Assembly: GCF_017874035.1 (NCBI RefSeq)
Contig: NZ_JAGGKV010000004.1
Coordinates: 1 to 64,000, forward strand
Reading direction: 5' to 3'
DNA: 64,000 nt
Origin: Paenibacillus aceris
GTDB taxonomy: Bacteria; Bacillota; Bacilli; Paenibacillales; NBRC-103111
Shown here: positions 28,651 to 37,952 of the stretch, piece by piece
Layout: each line of letters opens with the position of its first letter
Numbering within the stretch: the stretch's first letter is position 1
Position numbers and translations under genes: made by a program
The notes under the pieces: model-generated
The model's input: only the letters and a program-made list of their open reading frames with translations
Told to the model about the DNA's origin: nothing
The model's database searches: none

Positions 28651-30198
28651 TTATTTTTTGACGAATAGATCTACCTTAGCAAGCGCTTGTTTGGCGGGCC
28701 CTTCGATAACATTCCCTGAATAAGAAAACCGCGATCCGTGGCACGGACAATCCCACGATCTTTCAGCCTCGTTCCACTCAACTTCACAGCCCATATGCGT
28801 ACAAGTCGTATCCACGACATGCAGCTCTCCGTCTGAGTCTCTGTAAGCACCCGCTCTTTTCCCATTCACGCGAACAACAGCACCTTCGTCATTATGCAGT
28901 TCCTCTGCTTGACGATATACGATATCAAATTTCCCAGCGATAATGTGTTTGGCGACATTTGCATTTTGGAGGATGAACGTTTTGACCATAGGATCTGCAT
29001 GGAATCTAGACGGCGAAAACAGCTCTTCATATGGACTTTTTTCACAGGTAATGATTGCCGAATTCAAGATGGCGGCCGTGACACTTGTGGTCATTCCCCA
29101 TTTTTTAAAACCTGTTGCAATCAAAATATTAGGAGAATCTGAAAGCTCTTGCCCGATATAAGGCAGCTTGTCAAGTGTAAACAAGTCTTGCGCCGACCAA
29201 TGATACCAGACTTCCTTTAATTTGAATTGTTCGACACCAAACTGATGCAGCGCCTCGTAATACTGATACGTGCACATCCCTTGCCCCGTTTTGTGACTTT
29301 CCCCTCCGATTAGCAGCAGCTCTTCGTTACCCGCCATCACTGTGCGGAGTGAGCGAGAAGGAGTATCCGCATTAATGAACATGCCGCCTGCCAAACCGAT
29401 CTCTGTTCTCGCTGCCAGCGCATAGGATTTCTCCGCATGCAGTTTCGCAAAGTAAAAACCATTTCGATCATTGAAAGGAAAATGTGAGGATGAAACGACA
29501 TAGCGACTCGTAATCTCATGACCGTCATTTGTTTTTATCGTTGCTGGAATTCCTTTCTCCACTCCTACAACGGTTGTTTGTTCAAATATTTGCCCGCCGA
29601 GCTGAATGAATGCATGAGCTAGATGTTTGATGAAGGGGATTGGATCGAATTGTGCCTGGTTTTTCATCACGATTGCCGCCCGAGTCCGGAAAGGCAGCGG
29701 TGCTTGCTCCAAGAAGCCGCCCTGGATTCCAAGCTTTTCGTAAGCCTTGCTCTCAGCAGTTATTTTCTCTATATTCGCTTCCGAAGTTGTATAGATATAC
29801 GCATCTTCCTCCTTGAACTGGCAGGGGATCGCATGGTCAGTGACCAGATTCTTTATAAAATGCAAAGCCTCACGATTCGCTTCGTAATAGAGCCGCGCCT
29901 TCTCCTCACCGAAATGAGAGATAAATTCGTCATAAACAAGATCATGCTGTGCGGTGATTTTGGCCGTTGTATGGCCTGTTGTACCATTCGCGATTTTGCC
30001 TGCATCGACAAGGGCAACTTTCAGCCCTTTGCTTGCCAGTAGATAGGCCGTTGTCATTCCTGTTATGCCCCCTCCTACCACAGCCGCATCAACTTGTATA
30101 TCTTTTGCTAGTTTCGGATAACTAGGCATTTCCGTCGAACTCAGCCAAACTGATTTTGGAAACCGTGAAAATGGAGTCGAAATTGGTTCGAATGACAT
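28651..30198 (-). CDS. FAD-dependent oxidoreductase fused to a Rieske domain
   Basis: A 515-residue two-domain protein. The first 370 residues form a DAO-type FAD enzyme (VVGGGITGMTTAYLLASKG, GTTGHTTAKITAQHD, ATGFKKWGMT). The last 90 form a Rieske [2Fe-2S] domain with CTHMGCEVEWNE and CPCHGSRFS. Such fusions are known in Bacillota and are thought to link amine or amino-acid-like oxidation to a redox partner. ATG at 30198 has GGAGG 8 nt upstream; the longer frame to 30216 lacks such support. No signal peptide. Substrate unknown. Confidence 0.9.
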   Translation of the reverse strand: MSFEPISTPFSRFPKSVWLSSTEMPSYPKLAKDIQVDAAVVGGGITGMTTAYLLASKGLKVALVDAGKIANGTTGHTTAKITAQHDLVYDEFISHFGEEKARLYYEANREALHFIKNLVTDHAIPCQFKEEDAYIYTTSEANIEKITAESKAYEKLGIQGGFLEQAPLPFRTRAAIVMKNQAQFDPIPFIKHLAHAFIQLGGQIFEQTTVVGVEKGIPATIKTNDGHEITSRYVVSSSHFPFNDRNGFYFAKLHAEKSYALAARTEIGLAGGMFINADTPSRSLRTVMAGNEELLLIGGESHKTGQGMCTYQYYEALHQFGVEQFKLKEVWYHWSAQDLFTLDKLPYIGQELSDSPNILIATGFKKWGMTTSVTAAILNSAIITCEKSPYEELFSPSRFHADPMVKTFILQNANVAKHIIAGKFDIVYRQAEELHNDEGAVVRVNGKRAGAYRDSDGELHVVDTTCTHMGCEVEWNEAERSWDCPCHGSRFSYSGNVIEGPAKQALAKVDLFVKK

Positions 30199-30417
30199 GA
30201 CAATAACCTCCTGCAATACCCTTTTTGGATAAATTAACCTTCTTCCTCGCTTTTTATTCTACATATTCCTCCCTTTAACACGCAGATAACGTCGAAACAG
30301 GAAATAAATGGTAGGTCAAAATGTGCAGGACTAGCAGCACTTACTAGATCAGGGAATCTAGTATTTAATTTAACTGTACAACGGTCAATTAAATTTTCTC
30401 GTAGGAGGTTTGATTAT

Positions 30418-32796
30418 TTGAATAAACACTTCTCAAAACTGACGAACGTATTTTTCGCAACAAGTTTGACGGTAGGACTTCTCGCTTCCACGGCTTCAGC
30501 CGCAGAAACCAACTACTCAGATGCGTTAGAGGCCCTCGACGCACCGCCGATCGATGCCATGATTGTGAACGACGAGCGTCTAGCAAAAGGGTTGATGGAC
30601 CGAGGGATTTTGAACAAAAATGCAACACCTGAACAAATATCGAAAGCAGTTAAAAGCTATTTATCCGTAAAAAATACAAAACTCGCAAATCCCAAAGGCG
30701 AACAGAAGAGCAAACTGAACGACGAAATGGACAAAAAGTCGAAAGACTTTATTGCCAAGCAAAAAGTTAAGCTATCTTCGCAATTGAACAAAGGCTCGGA
30801 GAATCTTAAAAAAGGAAACGGCAGCGGCATCCCTATTCCGTCCGCAAAACAAGATCGCTATAACGGACCCGTTCGCGAGGATAAAGTGCTCGTTCTTTTG
30901 ACGGAATTTGCGGACCTCAAACATAACAATGTGAAACAAGAGCCGGGTTTTATGTACGCCAATGACTTCAGCCCTGAGCATTATCGGAAGCTCATGTTTG
31001 GCGATAAAGATTTCAAGTTATTCGATGGTTCCAAAATTCAAACGTTTAAGCAGTACTACGAGGAACAGTCTGGCGGCAGCTACACAGTTGACGGTTATGT
31101 TTCCGATTGGTTGACGGTTCCCGGCACAGCTGCGCAATACGGTGATGATAACCCGGCAGGCGGGCATGATAATTTAGCCCCTCTCGGGCCTCGCGATCTC
31201 GTGAAAGATGCGCTAAATGCCGCTGTCGCCAAAGGTGTTAACTTAGCCGACTATGATAAATTCGATCAATATGATTTAGACGGCGACGGCAATCAAAATG
31301 AACCCGACGGTCTGGTCGATCACTTGATGATCATTCATGCCGGTACAGGGCAAGAAGCCGGCGGCGGTGCCTTGGGCGATAATGCCATTTGGTCCCATCG
31401 TTGGACGCTGAACGGGGTGTATCCGGTTCCCGGAACAGCATCCGGAGTCGATTATTGGGGCGGTAAAATGGCCGCTTACGATTATACAATTCAGCCTGAA
31501 GATGGCGCTGTCGGCGTGTTTGCTCATGAATTCGGGCATGACTTAGGGCTGCCTGATGAGTATGATACTCAATACTCAGGGCAAGGTGAGCCCATTGCTT
31601 CTTGGTCGATCATGAGCGGCGGCAGTTGGAACGGGAACATAGCGGGCACGACGCCAACCTCTTTTTCCCCGCAAAATAAAGATTTCTTCCAGAAAACGAT
31701 GGGCGGCAACTGGGCTAACGTCACAGAGATCGATTCCTCCAGCATTAATCAACTAGGCACAGCGGCAATTATAGATCAAAGCGTAACAAAATCGAAAAAC
31801 CCGGGTATCGTCAAAGTGAATTTACCGGATAAAGCCGTGCAAGGCATTAAACCGGCGTTTGGTTCCCGCTACTATTACAGTACAAAAGGCGATAACTTGA
31901 ATACGACGCTATCAACACCTGAATTTGATTTAACCCAGGCGAAAACCGCCTCGTTTGATTTCAAATCCTTGTATGAGGTGGAATTCGAATACGACTATCT
32001 GACGGTAACGGCAGCAACCTATGATGGACAAGAAGTGACACTTGATGTCATTGGAGACAATGACACGAACGGTGATGCTCGCGCAGAAACCTCAAACGGA
32101 GCTTGGGTCGACAAGTCCTACAATTTAACGCCATTCGTCGGTAAAAAAGTAACACTGAACTTCAACTATGTGACAGATGGCGGACTCGCCTTGAATGGTT
32201 TTGCCATGGATAACGCCAAATTAACGGTAGATGGGCAAGTAGCCTTCTCAGATGATGCCGAAGGCGCTTCGAAGTTCAAGTTGGACGGCTTCGTCCAGTC
32301 GAACGGGATAGATTTCAAAAAACACTACTACTACCTCGAGTGGAGAAACTATGAAGGAGCCGATAAGGCTCTGGCTTACAGCCGCGGTGTCAAATATAAC
32401 ACGGGACTTGTCGTTTGGTATGCAGATGACAGTTATCTGGATAACTGGGTGGGCGTCCATCCGGGTCAAGGCTTCCTCGGTGTTGTAGATGCTCACTCCG
32501 ATGCCATGGTGTTCAAAAAAGACGGACAAGATTCGGTTTCGCAAACAACCCGCTATCAAGTCGCGGATGCCGCATTCTCGCTGGACAAAACGCCATCTTG
32601 GTATATCAATAATGCCACTAGAGGCGAGTATATGTACAATTCCTTACCTGGTGTCGATGAATTCTCTGATGCCAAAACCTATATGAACGAGCTCATTCCG
32701 GACGCAGGGCGCCTGCTGCCAAACCTTGGTTTGAAATTCCAAGTGATCGGCGAGGCCAAAGATAATTCTGCCGGCTTAATCTGGATTCATAAGTAA
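30418..32796 (+). CDS. inhA: Immune inhibitor A metalloprotease (M6 family)
   Basis: Secreted zinc protease of 792 residues, close to the 795 or so of Bacillus InhA. It has a signal peptide (about residues 1-28, ending ASA), a propeptide, and the zinc motif [14 protein letters not shown] at about residue 370 with the M6 pattern. Before it lies an Asp-rich, calcium-type loop ([21 protein letters not shown]). The C-terminal half has two beta-rich domains. InhA degrades host antibacterial peptides and matrix proteins. Start is TTG at 30418 with AGGAGG 9 nt upstream. It is a single-gene unit with its own terminator. Confidence 0.96.
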   Translation: MNKHFSKLTNVFFATSLTVGLLASTASAAETNYSDALEALDAPPIDAMIVNDERLAKGLMDRGILNKNATPEQISKAVKSYLSVKNTKLANPKGEQKSKLNDEMDKKSKDFIAKQKVKLSSQLNKGSENLKKGNGSGIPIPSAKQDRYNGPVREDKVLVLLTEFADLKHNNVKQEPGFMYANDFSPEHYRKLMFGDKDFKLFDGSKIQTFKQYYEEQSGGSYTVDGYVSDWLTVPGTAAQYGDDNPAGGHDNLAPLGPRDLVKDALNAAVAKGVNLADYDKFDQYDLDGDGNQNEPDGLVDHLMIIHAGTGQEAGGGALGDNAIWSHRWTLNGVYPVPGTASGVDYWGGKMAAYDYTIQPEDGAVGVFAHEFGHDLGLPDEYDTQYSGQGEPIASWSIMSGGSWNGNIAGTTPTSFSPQNKDFFQKTMGGNWANVTEIDSSSINQLGTAAIIDQSVTKSKNPGIVKVNLPDKAVQGIKPAFGSRYYYSTKGDNLNTTLSTPEFDLTQAKTASFDFKSLYEVEFEYDYLTVTAATYDGQEVTLDVIGDNDTNGDARAETSNGAWVDKSYNLTPFVGKKVTLNFNYVTDGGLALNGFAMDNAKLTVDGQVAFSDDAEGASKFKLDGFVQSNGIDFKKHYYYLEWRNYEGADKALAYSRGVKYNTGLVVWYADDSYLDNWVGVHPGQGFLGVVDAHSDAMVFKKDGQDSVSQTTRYQVADAAFSLDKTPSWYINNATRGEYMYNSLPGVDEFSDAKTYMNELIPDAGRLLPNLGLKFQVIGEAKDNSAGLIWIHK

Positions 32797-32823
32797 GTCG
32801 AGCGGAACAACTTAAAAGGAACA

Positions 32824-32856
32824 GGGGACTGTCCATTTACATGGAAAGTCCCCTTT
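32824..32856 (+). terminator. Terminator of inhA
   Basis: GGGGACT pairs with AGTCCCC, with an inner TCCAT/ATGGA arm, followed by a T-rich tract; 28 bp after the stop codon. Confidence 0.85.
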
Positions 32857-32876
32857 CTCTTTTGCCTCAAGCCAGA

Positions 32877-33242
32877 TTACTTGTAAAGAATATCGTCTTT
32901 GAGCGATGCAACATGTGTGATCACTTGGTCAATATCGGCTTTCGGCACATTAAAATGTGCAAGTGCATTCGTAAGATGCGTTGCGACGGCATTGAAATGC
33001 ACAGGCTGCAAATTCATGCCCTTATGCGCTTTGGCCATCGATAGCCCGGAATATTGGTTCGGTCCGCCTAAGGCAAACGAGATGAACTTCGTTTGATGCT
33101 TGCGTTGTTTGTCCATATCTGTGTTCTTAAAATACGCATTCACCGTATCATCGGCTAAAATGAGTTCATAAAAATAATCAACCACTTTGGCGACAGCCGG
33201 CTCTCCGCCGATTTTCTCATACAACGACATTGTTTGATCCAC
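32877..33242 (-). CDS. glbN: Truncated haemoglobin, group I (GlbN type)
   Basis: A 121-residue 2-on-2 haemoglobin. It begins MSLYEKIGGEPAV, has YFYELI in helix B (tyrosine at the distal position), and the proximal His in MAKAHKGM. The HFNAVATHL part of helix G is typical. Role: oxygen or nitric oxide handling. GTG at 33242 has AAAGGA 8 nt upstream; ATG at 33230 would give the classical MSLYEK start and the frame is open to 33251. Single gene. Confidence 0.9.
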   Translation of the reverse strand: MDQTMSLYEKIGGEPAVAKVVDYFYELILADDTVNAYFKNTDMDKQRKHQTKFISFALGGPNQYSGLSMAKAHKGMNLQPVHFNAVATHLTNALAHFNVPKADIDQVITHVASLKDDILYK

Positions 33243-33313
33243 AAGTTTCATCCTTTTCGATTATTTCTATGGATACTTTTCCCTGAAATACACTTAAGAA
33301 TTCTCCGAAAAAC

Positions 33314-33344
33314 AAAAAAACCGCCATAACGTTCATGACGGTTT
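33314..33344 (-). terminator. Terminator of the MFS exporter gene
   Basis: AAACCG(T)CAT pairs with ATG(G)CGGTTT; seven T residues follow on the minus strand. It lies 20 bp after the stop codon at 33364. Confidence 0.8.
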
Positions 33345-33363
33345 GAAGTATTAAACAACTAGC

Positions 33364-34572
33364 TTATCTCTTCTCCAGCTTGGAGGATACACGCGTAAGG
33401 ATCACGGCAACCAACACCATCAATCCACCGATCCACGGTGTGTGCTTAAGTCCGATGGTATCTACAACCACACCACCAACCAAAGAGCCCGCGGCAATCC
33501 CAATATTAAACGCCGCAATGTTTAGGGCAGAAGCAACGTCGACTGCGGAAGGAACATACTTTTCGGCAAGCTGTACGATATTTAATTGAAGTCCCGGCAC
33601 ATTCATGAACGCGAGAAGCCCCATCAGAAACACGCCGATCAACCCAGCCGCTTTGAATGGCAGCATAAAGGTGAGCACGATCAATATAGCCGCGTGAACC
33701 GTAAACATCCAGAACAAGGCGCGAAGCGGATTCTGATTAGCCCATTTTCCACCGACCGAATTGCCGATAGCTACCGCGACACCATATACAAGTAGAATGA
33801 TAGATATGACGTGCTGATTAAACCCTGTTACATCCTGTAAAATTGGGGTTAAATAAGTGAAAGCAACAAATGTGCCTCCATATCCGAGTGCTGTGATGGC
33901 GTATCCCAGAATCAGACGGGAATTCGTAACCAGACGAAGCATATCTGAAAATTTCGCGGGAGGCGATTGTTTCAAATTTTTAGGAATGAGTGCTGCACTC
34001 GCGATGATCGCAATAACTCCCAATAACGCGACTCCCCAGAACGTTGCTCTCCAACCGAACGATTGCCCGATGAACGTTCCGAGCGGTACGCCGGTGACTG
34101 TAGCAACCGTTAGCCCTGTAAACATCAAAGCAATGGCGCTGGCCTTTTTGTGCGGTGGAACGAGTTGGACGGCGATTGTCGCGCCAATCGAGAAAAAGAC
34201 GCCGTGCGAGAATGCCGTAATAAAACGTGCGACTAACAAAAGTGCGAACGATGTGGAAAGCGCGGCTGCGACATTGCCAATAATGAAAATAACCATTAAA
34301 AGCATCAGCAGTGACTTGCGGTTCATCCGATTGGTCAGTGCGGTTAAAATTGGCGCGCCAAGCGCGACACCGATGGCATAGCCTGAAATAAGCAGCCCGG
34401 AAAGCGTAATCCCGATCTGTAAATCATCTGAGATGGAAGCAAGTAGACCAACCGGGACAAATTCTGTTGTTCCAATACCGAAAGCGCTGATGGCAAGAGC
34501 AAGGAGTGCCCATTTTCCTGTAAGCAGCTTTTCTTTTTGTATAGAAGCAGATGGTGTAATTGTTTGACTCAT
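33364..34572 (-). CDS. MFS transporter, arabinose-efflux/DHA1 drug exporter type
   Basis: A 402-residue permease with 12 predicted helices. The start ALAISAFGIGTTEFVPVGLL is the hallmark of the AraJ/chloramphenicol exporter group; motif A region follows as LTNRMNRKSLL and motif C near GVPLGTFIGQSFGWRATFW. ATG at 34572 has AGGAGG 5 nt upstream; the longer frame to 34608 lacks similarity. A divergent HxlR regulator probably controls it. Substrate may be a drug or a sugar. Confidence 0.92.
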   Translation of the reverse strand: MSQTITPSASIQKEKLLTGKWALLALAISAFGIGTTEFVPVGLLASISDDLQIGITLSGLLISGYAIGVALGAPILTALTNRMNRKSLLMLLMVIFIIGNVAAALSTSFALLLVARFITAFSHGVFFSIGATIAVQLVPPHKKASAIALMFTGLTVATVTGVPLGTFIGQSFGWRATFWGVALLGVIAIIASAALIPKNLKQSPPAKFSDMLRLVTNSRLILGYAITALGYGGTFVAFTYLTPILQDVTGFNQHVISIILLVYGVAVAIGNSVGGKWANQNPLRALFWMFTVHAAILIVLTFMLPFKAAGLIGVFLMGLLAFMNVPGLQLNIVQLAEKYVPSAVDVASALNIAAFNIGIAAGSLVGGVVVDTIGLKHTPWIGGLMVLVAVILTRVSSKLEKR

Positions 34573-34631
34573 AATATCCTCCTGAATGAATGTGACCTGC
34601 AGCAACACTTTACATTTGTTGTCTGAGTGTT

Positions 34632-34660
34632 ATTATAGGTTCACACGAACTTTTTGATAA
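34632..34660 (-). promoter_or_regulatory. Promoter of the MFS exporter with a dyad in the spacer
   Basis: On the minus strand TTATCA (34660-34655) and TATAAT (34637-34632) are 17 nt apart. GTTC-ACAC-GAAC lies in the spacer, a candidate operator. In the same gap GTAC-TATAG-GTAC (34694-34706) lies before hxlR. Both could be HxlR sites. Confidence 0.55.
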
Positions 34661-34742
34661 GTACGCACTTTGAAGTTATATAGACACTCCAAGGTACTAT
34701 AGGTACAAAAAAGTTCCTATCAAATTTTGCGGAGGTCAATCT

Positions 34743-35054
34743 ATGCCTTATAATGTTCCCGTTGAAGCTACTCTTGATGTGATCGGCGGAAAGTGGAAAG
34801 TCGTCATACTCTGTCATTTGGACAAAGGAGATAAACGAACAAGCGAATTAAAACGATTAATGCCTGAGATTACCCAGAAAATGCTTACCCAGCAATTGCG
34901 CGAGCTTGAGCAGGATGGCATGGTGAAAAGAACGAGCTATGAGCAAGTGCCGCCCAAAGTCGTTTATTCGTTAACACCGTATGGTTGGTCGTTCAAACCC
35001 ATTTTGGACGCGATGTGCGCGTGGGGAGAACAGCATATTAAACAATCGGAGTGA
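34743..35054 (+). CDS. HxlR family regulator without the N-terminal cysteine
   Basis: A 103-residue winged-helix regulator with the family core [50 protein letters not shown] and [12 protein letters not shown]. Many thiol-sensing members (YodB, HypR types) have a Cys just before PVE; here that position is Asn-Val. So redox sensing by that Cys is not expected, although a Cys remains in helix 2 (LCHL). It is divergent from an MFS exporter and probably represses it. Confidence 0.93.
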   Translation: MPYNVPVEATLDVIGGKWKVVILCHLDKGDKRTSELKRLMPEITQKMLTQQLRELEQDGMVKRTSYEQVPPKVVYSLTPYGWSFKPILDAMCAWGEQHIKQSE

Positions 35055-35090
35055 CTACACATATAGAAACAACAAAAGGAGGCGGTTTGA

Positions 35091-35249
35091 TTGAAAATTA
35101 TGATTTCAGCCGCGGAAGCTATTGAAAAAGGCGTGTGGAATGAAATTCTTCGTCTTTTCGGCAGAGACAAGAATGAGGAAATTTGGCCCAAAGAGGAATT
35201 CATCTTAACGGAAGAACAGGCCTTACAATTGAAACTCATTAAGAAATAG
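35091..35249 (+). CDS. 52-residue small protein
   Basis: TTG start at 35091 with AAGGAGG 8 nt upstream, ending TAG at 35247-35249. The protein begins MKIMISAAEAIEKGVWNEI and ends EEFILTEEQALQLKLIKK. The pattern (SAxEAxxKGVW, later an acidic stretch and LTEEEAxxL) resembles small conserved proteins of unknown function in Bacillota and their phages. No membrane segment. It lies 36 bp after hxlR, followed by a terminator, so it may be co-transcribed. Confidence 0.65.
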   Translation: MKIMISAAEAIEKGVWNEILRLFGRDKNEEIWPKEEFILTEEQALQLKLIKK

Positions 35250-35320
35250 AGCAGAAAAGATGACATTTTGCGGTTCTGGGGCATTTCTCAAAGGTAACAA
35301 TGATGAGATATAATAATACA

Positions 35321-35365
35321 TGAGGCTCTCTCTTAGGTCTTTTCAGACCTTTTGAGAGAGCCTCA
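35321..35365 (+). terminator. Terminator after hxlR and the small protein
   Basis: TGAGGCTCTCTC pairs with GAGAGAGCCTCA, with an inner AGGTCT/AGACCT arm, then ATTTCCTTTATT. Strong stem on the plus strand. Confidence 0.88.
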
Positions 35366-35395
35366 TTTCCTTTATTGATATCTCCTAAGCAATAA

Positions 35396-35473
35396 GTGGG
35401 AACTATAGGGCGCTATTCGGGCTTAATTGCAATATGGCCGCTTTTGCGGCAAATAACGGACTATCGTTCCCAC
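35396..35473. repeat. Dispersed palindromic repeat, copy B
   Basis: The cleanest copy. GTGGGAAC at 35396 is matched by GTTCCCAC ending at 35473. The inner ends are GGGAACTATAGGGCGCTATT and AATAACGGACTATCGTTCCC, and a GCCGC/GCGGC hairpin lies in the middle. About 78 bp long, no open frame. Related to copies at 14262 and 56145. Confidence 0.75.
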
Positions 35474-35481
35474 TAAAACCA

Positions 35482-35790
35482 TCAGGTCGGGGCTGCTCCC
35501 GTCACCTTTGGCTTCTCCGTATAACGCTGCCACCCGACAGCTCCCGGATACGGACAGCTTTTGTCCTTCAGCTTAGCGGCCACTCGCACAATGCATCCGC
35601 ATAGCGAGCATGTATTCCCGCTTAACAACTTGGGACACTGGCTGCACATGCTTAGCCGCTCGCGGTATACCGATTCAGGTACGCACACTTCATCTGACTG
35701 AAACATCGGTGCTTGAAGCATCCTGTCGATTTGCGCATCCGTGATCTTGAAATCCTCGCGGCACCCTTTGCACGCTCGATTATCAAACAT
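35482..35790 (-). CDS. Cysteine-rich hypothetical protein (DUF6171-like)
   Basis: A 102-residue protein with CKGCRED at the start, CSQCPKL and CSLCGCIV in the middle, and a late SCPYPGAVGW: a probable zinc or iron-sulphur site formed by CxxC pairs. It starts 5 bp after the GH51 gene's stop and is probably co-transcribed with it. The match to DUF6171 is from memory of the Cys spacing and WxxW-type ending; function unknown. Confidence 0.7.
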   Translation of the reverse strand: MFDNRACKGCREDFKITDAQIDRMLQAPMFQSDEVCVPESVYRERLSMCSQCPKLLSGNTCSLCGCIVRVAAKLKDKSCPYPGAVGWQRYTEKPKVTGAAPT

Positions 35791-35795
35791 CCAAC

Positions 35796-37289
35796 TTACT
35801 CCGCGATTACTTCCAAGACGGTAACGGACATCGGAGGAAGTTCCGCATGTAGCATGTGTCCGTCCAAGCTGAACGCTGTGAACTCCGTCGGCGCTACTTT
35901 ATTCGCTTCTTCGAATGTGTTATGACCGTCGATCGCATCTGAAGTCAATGTCGTGCCTTTGACGAAGACGTGCTTGCCAACCAAGCCGCGCAGCTCCAAT
36001 TCGACTTTCGCGCCGCCTTGATGATCCAGATTGCACAAACTGATGTGGACCCGCCCCGTGTCATCCTTAGATGCAGAAACAGATATTTGCGGAATTCCCT
36101 CTTTCCCCTCTCCCATCTCCTTGATGGACTGGTGGATATCCAGCAGCTCTGCATCCTGGTGAACCTTATACATGTCGAAAACATGGTAGGTTGGCGTAAG
36201 CACCATTTTCTCCCCTTCAGTCAGAATAACAGCCTGCAGCACATTCACTAATTGTGCGATATTCGCCATCTGCACGCGATCGCAGTGCGCATTGAAGATG
36301 TTCAGCGAAATACCAGCGACAAGGGCATCGCGGATCGTGTTCTGCTGATACAGGAAGCCTGGATTCGTTCCCGGTTCCACATCGTGCCATGTGCCCCACT
36401 CGTCGACGAGCAGCCCGATTCTTTTCTCCGGATCGTACTGATCCATGATGGCGGAATGTTTACGAATCAGCTCCTCCATGAACAGAGCTTTCTTCAGCGT
36501 GACACGCCACATCTCCTCGGGAAAGCCGGTCGCCGCACCTTTTTCCTGCCAAGAATCACCCGGAACCGTGTAATAGTGCAGTGTGATCGAATCCATATAA
36601 CGATGCGCCTGCTTCATCAGCGTTTCCATCCAATGATAGTCGTCTGTGTTAGGGCCGCAAGCAACTTTATGTATACGATTGCTGCCGTAATTACGGACAT
36701 ACGTTTGGAATTGGCGATACAGATCCGCATAATATTCCGGTCGCATGTTTCCGCCGCAGCCCCAATTCTCATTGCCCACGCCGAAGTATTTCACCTTCCA
36801 CGGTTCCGTTCTGCCGTTGGCTGATCGCATTTCGGCCATAGGGGACACACCCTCAAAGGTCAAATATTCCACCCACTCCGACATTTCCTGAACGGTCCCG
36901 CTTCCGACATTGCCGTTAATATACGGCTCGCACTCCAACATCTCGCAAAGCATCATAAACTCATGCGTCCCGAAATGATTATTTTCCACCACGCCGCCCC
37001 AATGCGTATTAATCATCCGTTTCCGGTTTTCTTTGGGACCAATGCCGTCTTTCCAATGATATTCGTCCGCAAAACATCCGCCAGGCCATCTTAATACGGG
37101 GATTTTCATCTGTTTCAAAGCGGCTGCGACATCGTTTCGTATCCCGTTCGTGTTGGGAATCTCTGAATCCTCGCCGACCCATAAGCCCTCATAAATGCAG
37201 CGTCCCAAGTGCTCTGAGAAATGCCCGTAAATATTGCGGTTAATGGTGCCTTTCGCCCTATCGGCGTTAATGGTAATTCGGTTAGTCAC
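35796..37289 (-). CDS. abfA: Alpha-L-arabinofuranosidase, GH51 (AbfA)
   Basis: Removes arabinofuranosyl residues from arabinan, arabinoxylan or arabinogalactan oligomers. The 497-residue length is typical. Acid/base Glu174 lies in [11 protein letters not shown] and nucleophile Glu297 in [11 protein letters not shown]; the start has the [19 protein letters not shown] motif and [20 protein letters not shown]. No signal peptide, so it works on imported oligomers. GTG start with AAGGAGC 8 nt upstream. A small Cys-rich protein follows in the operon. Confidence 0.97.
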   Translation of the reverse strand: MTNRITINADRAKGTINRNIYGHFSEHLGRCIYEGLWVGEDSEIPNTNGIRNDVAAALKQMKIPVLRWPGGCFADEYHWKDGIGPKENRKRMINTHWGGVVENNHFGTHEFMMLCEMLECEPYINGNVGSGTVQEMSEWVEYLTFEGVSPMAEMRSANGRTEPWKVKYFGVGNENWGCGGNMRPEYYADLYRQFQTYVRNYGSNRIHKVACGPNTDDYHWMETLMKQAHRYMDSITLHYYTVPGDSWQEKGAATGFPEEMWRVTLKKALFMEELIRKHSAIMDQYDPEKRIGLLVDEWGTWHDVEPGTNPGFLYQQNTIRDALVAGISLNIFNAHCDRVQMANIAQLVNVLQAVILTEGEKMVLTPTYHVFDMYKVHQDAELLDIHQSIKEMGEGKEGIPQISVSASKDDTGRVHISLCNLDHQGGAKVELELRGLVGKHVFVKGTTLTSDAIDGHNTFEEANKVAPTEFTAFSLDGHMLHAELPPMSVTVLEVIAE

Positions 37290-37518
37290 AGAAATTCGCT
37301 CCTTAGATTAATATTTTCATTAATTAATAAGTAATTTAGTGAATTCAATTTCTATCATAAGTTGATCTATGAGCTTTTGCAACCGTTTTTTTAAGGAGTG
37401 CAACTTCCATTTCCTTACCATCTGTTCCGCGTATTCCTTTTGCTTTGACGGATAATTTATAAGGGATTGTTCTACACTAAGCTTTGTCTTTCCAAAAAAA
37501 CCAATGGGAGTGATACAC

Positions 37519-37677
37519 ATGCGTGAAGGTTTAATCCCAGCTGTGCTTGGGACTGTCGTAACAGCTTCTGCTGCTTCGCTGCTAGGAAGCAAGTATAAAC
37601 TTGCTGCAACTGGTGTGCTGGGATTTGGACTGGCTCATGTCGTTTTGGGGGCTATTGACCTCATCGAACATCGGTAG
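37519..37677 (+). CDS. 52-residue small membrane protein
   Basis: ATG at 37519 with GGGAG 9 nt upstream; stop TAG at 37675-37677. It begins MREGLIPAVLGTVVTASAAS and has two hydrophobic segments (about residues 4-20 and 28-48) around a short SKYK turn, with a final LIEHR. Predicted to sit in the membrane as a hairpin. No family recognised. It stands alone between the GH51 and SLH genes. Confidence 0.65.
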   Translation: MREGLIPAVLGTVVTASAASLLGSKYKLAATGVLGFGLAHVVLGAIDLIEHR

Positions 37678-37696
37678 TACTTGGGAAGGCTTAAAA

Positions 37697-37719
37697 GACC
37701 TGGCGGTATCCGCCAGGTC
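37697..37719. other. Perfect short hairpin
   Basis: GACCTGGCGG pairs completely with CCGCCAGGTC around a 3-nt TAT loop, 20 bp after the small membrane protein. A terminator is likely, although only a weak T-run follows on the plus strand. The region from 37720 to 37911 shows nothing else. Confidence 0.6.
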
Positions 37720-37911
37720 CTCTATGTTGAGTGCTTATATATCCAAAATATAACGTGACGATACATGCTAAGCTATTCCTAAGGAACAATCGATTCTTAG
37801 AGCTGCTGCAAACCTATTCATTCTTGCAAAAGGGGACAGTGGATGAGCCGGATAATCCAAGTGCGCAGATAATTCCATCTAAGGCATAGGAAGTAAAGGA
37901 CGCGCCTTACA

Positions 37912-37947
37912 AAAAAAGTGCTTCACTCATCATGAGGAAGCACTTTT
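37912..37947 (-). terminator. Terminator of the SLH protein gene
   Basis: AAAAAGTGCTTC pairs with GAAGCACTTTTT around a 10-nt loop; T-run on the minus strand, 6 bp after the stop codon at 37953. Confidence 0.92.
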
Positions 37948-37952
37948 TGTTC

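Noticed and set aside
30340..30395. AT-rich inverted repeat (AATTTAA/TTAAATT) before inhA
   Set aside because: Low-complexity AT sequence makes such short dyads likely by chance; not listed as an operator.
37320..37592. Minus-strand open frame of 90 codons
   Set aside because: Its first third is antisense to the better supported small membrane gene at 37519, and it has no ribosome site. The AT-rich second part looks helical but no start fits it.
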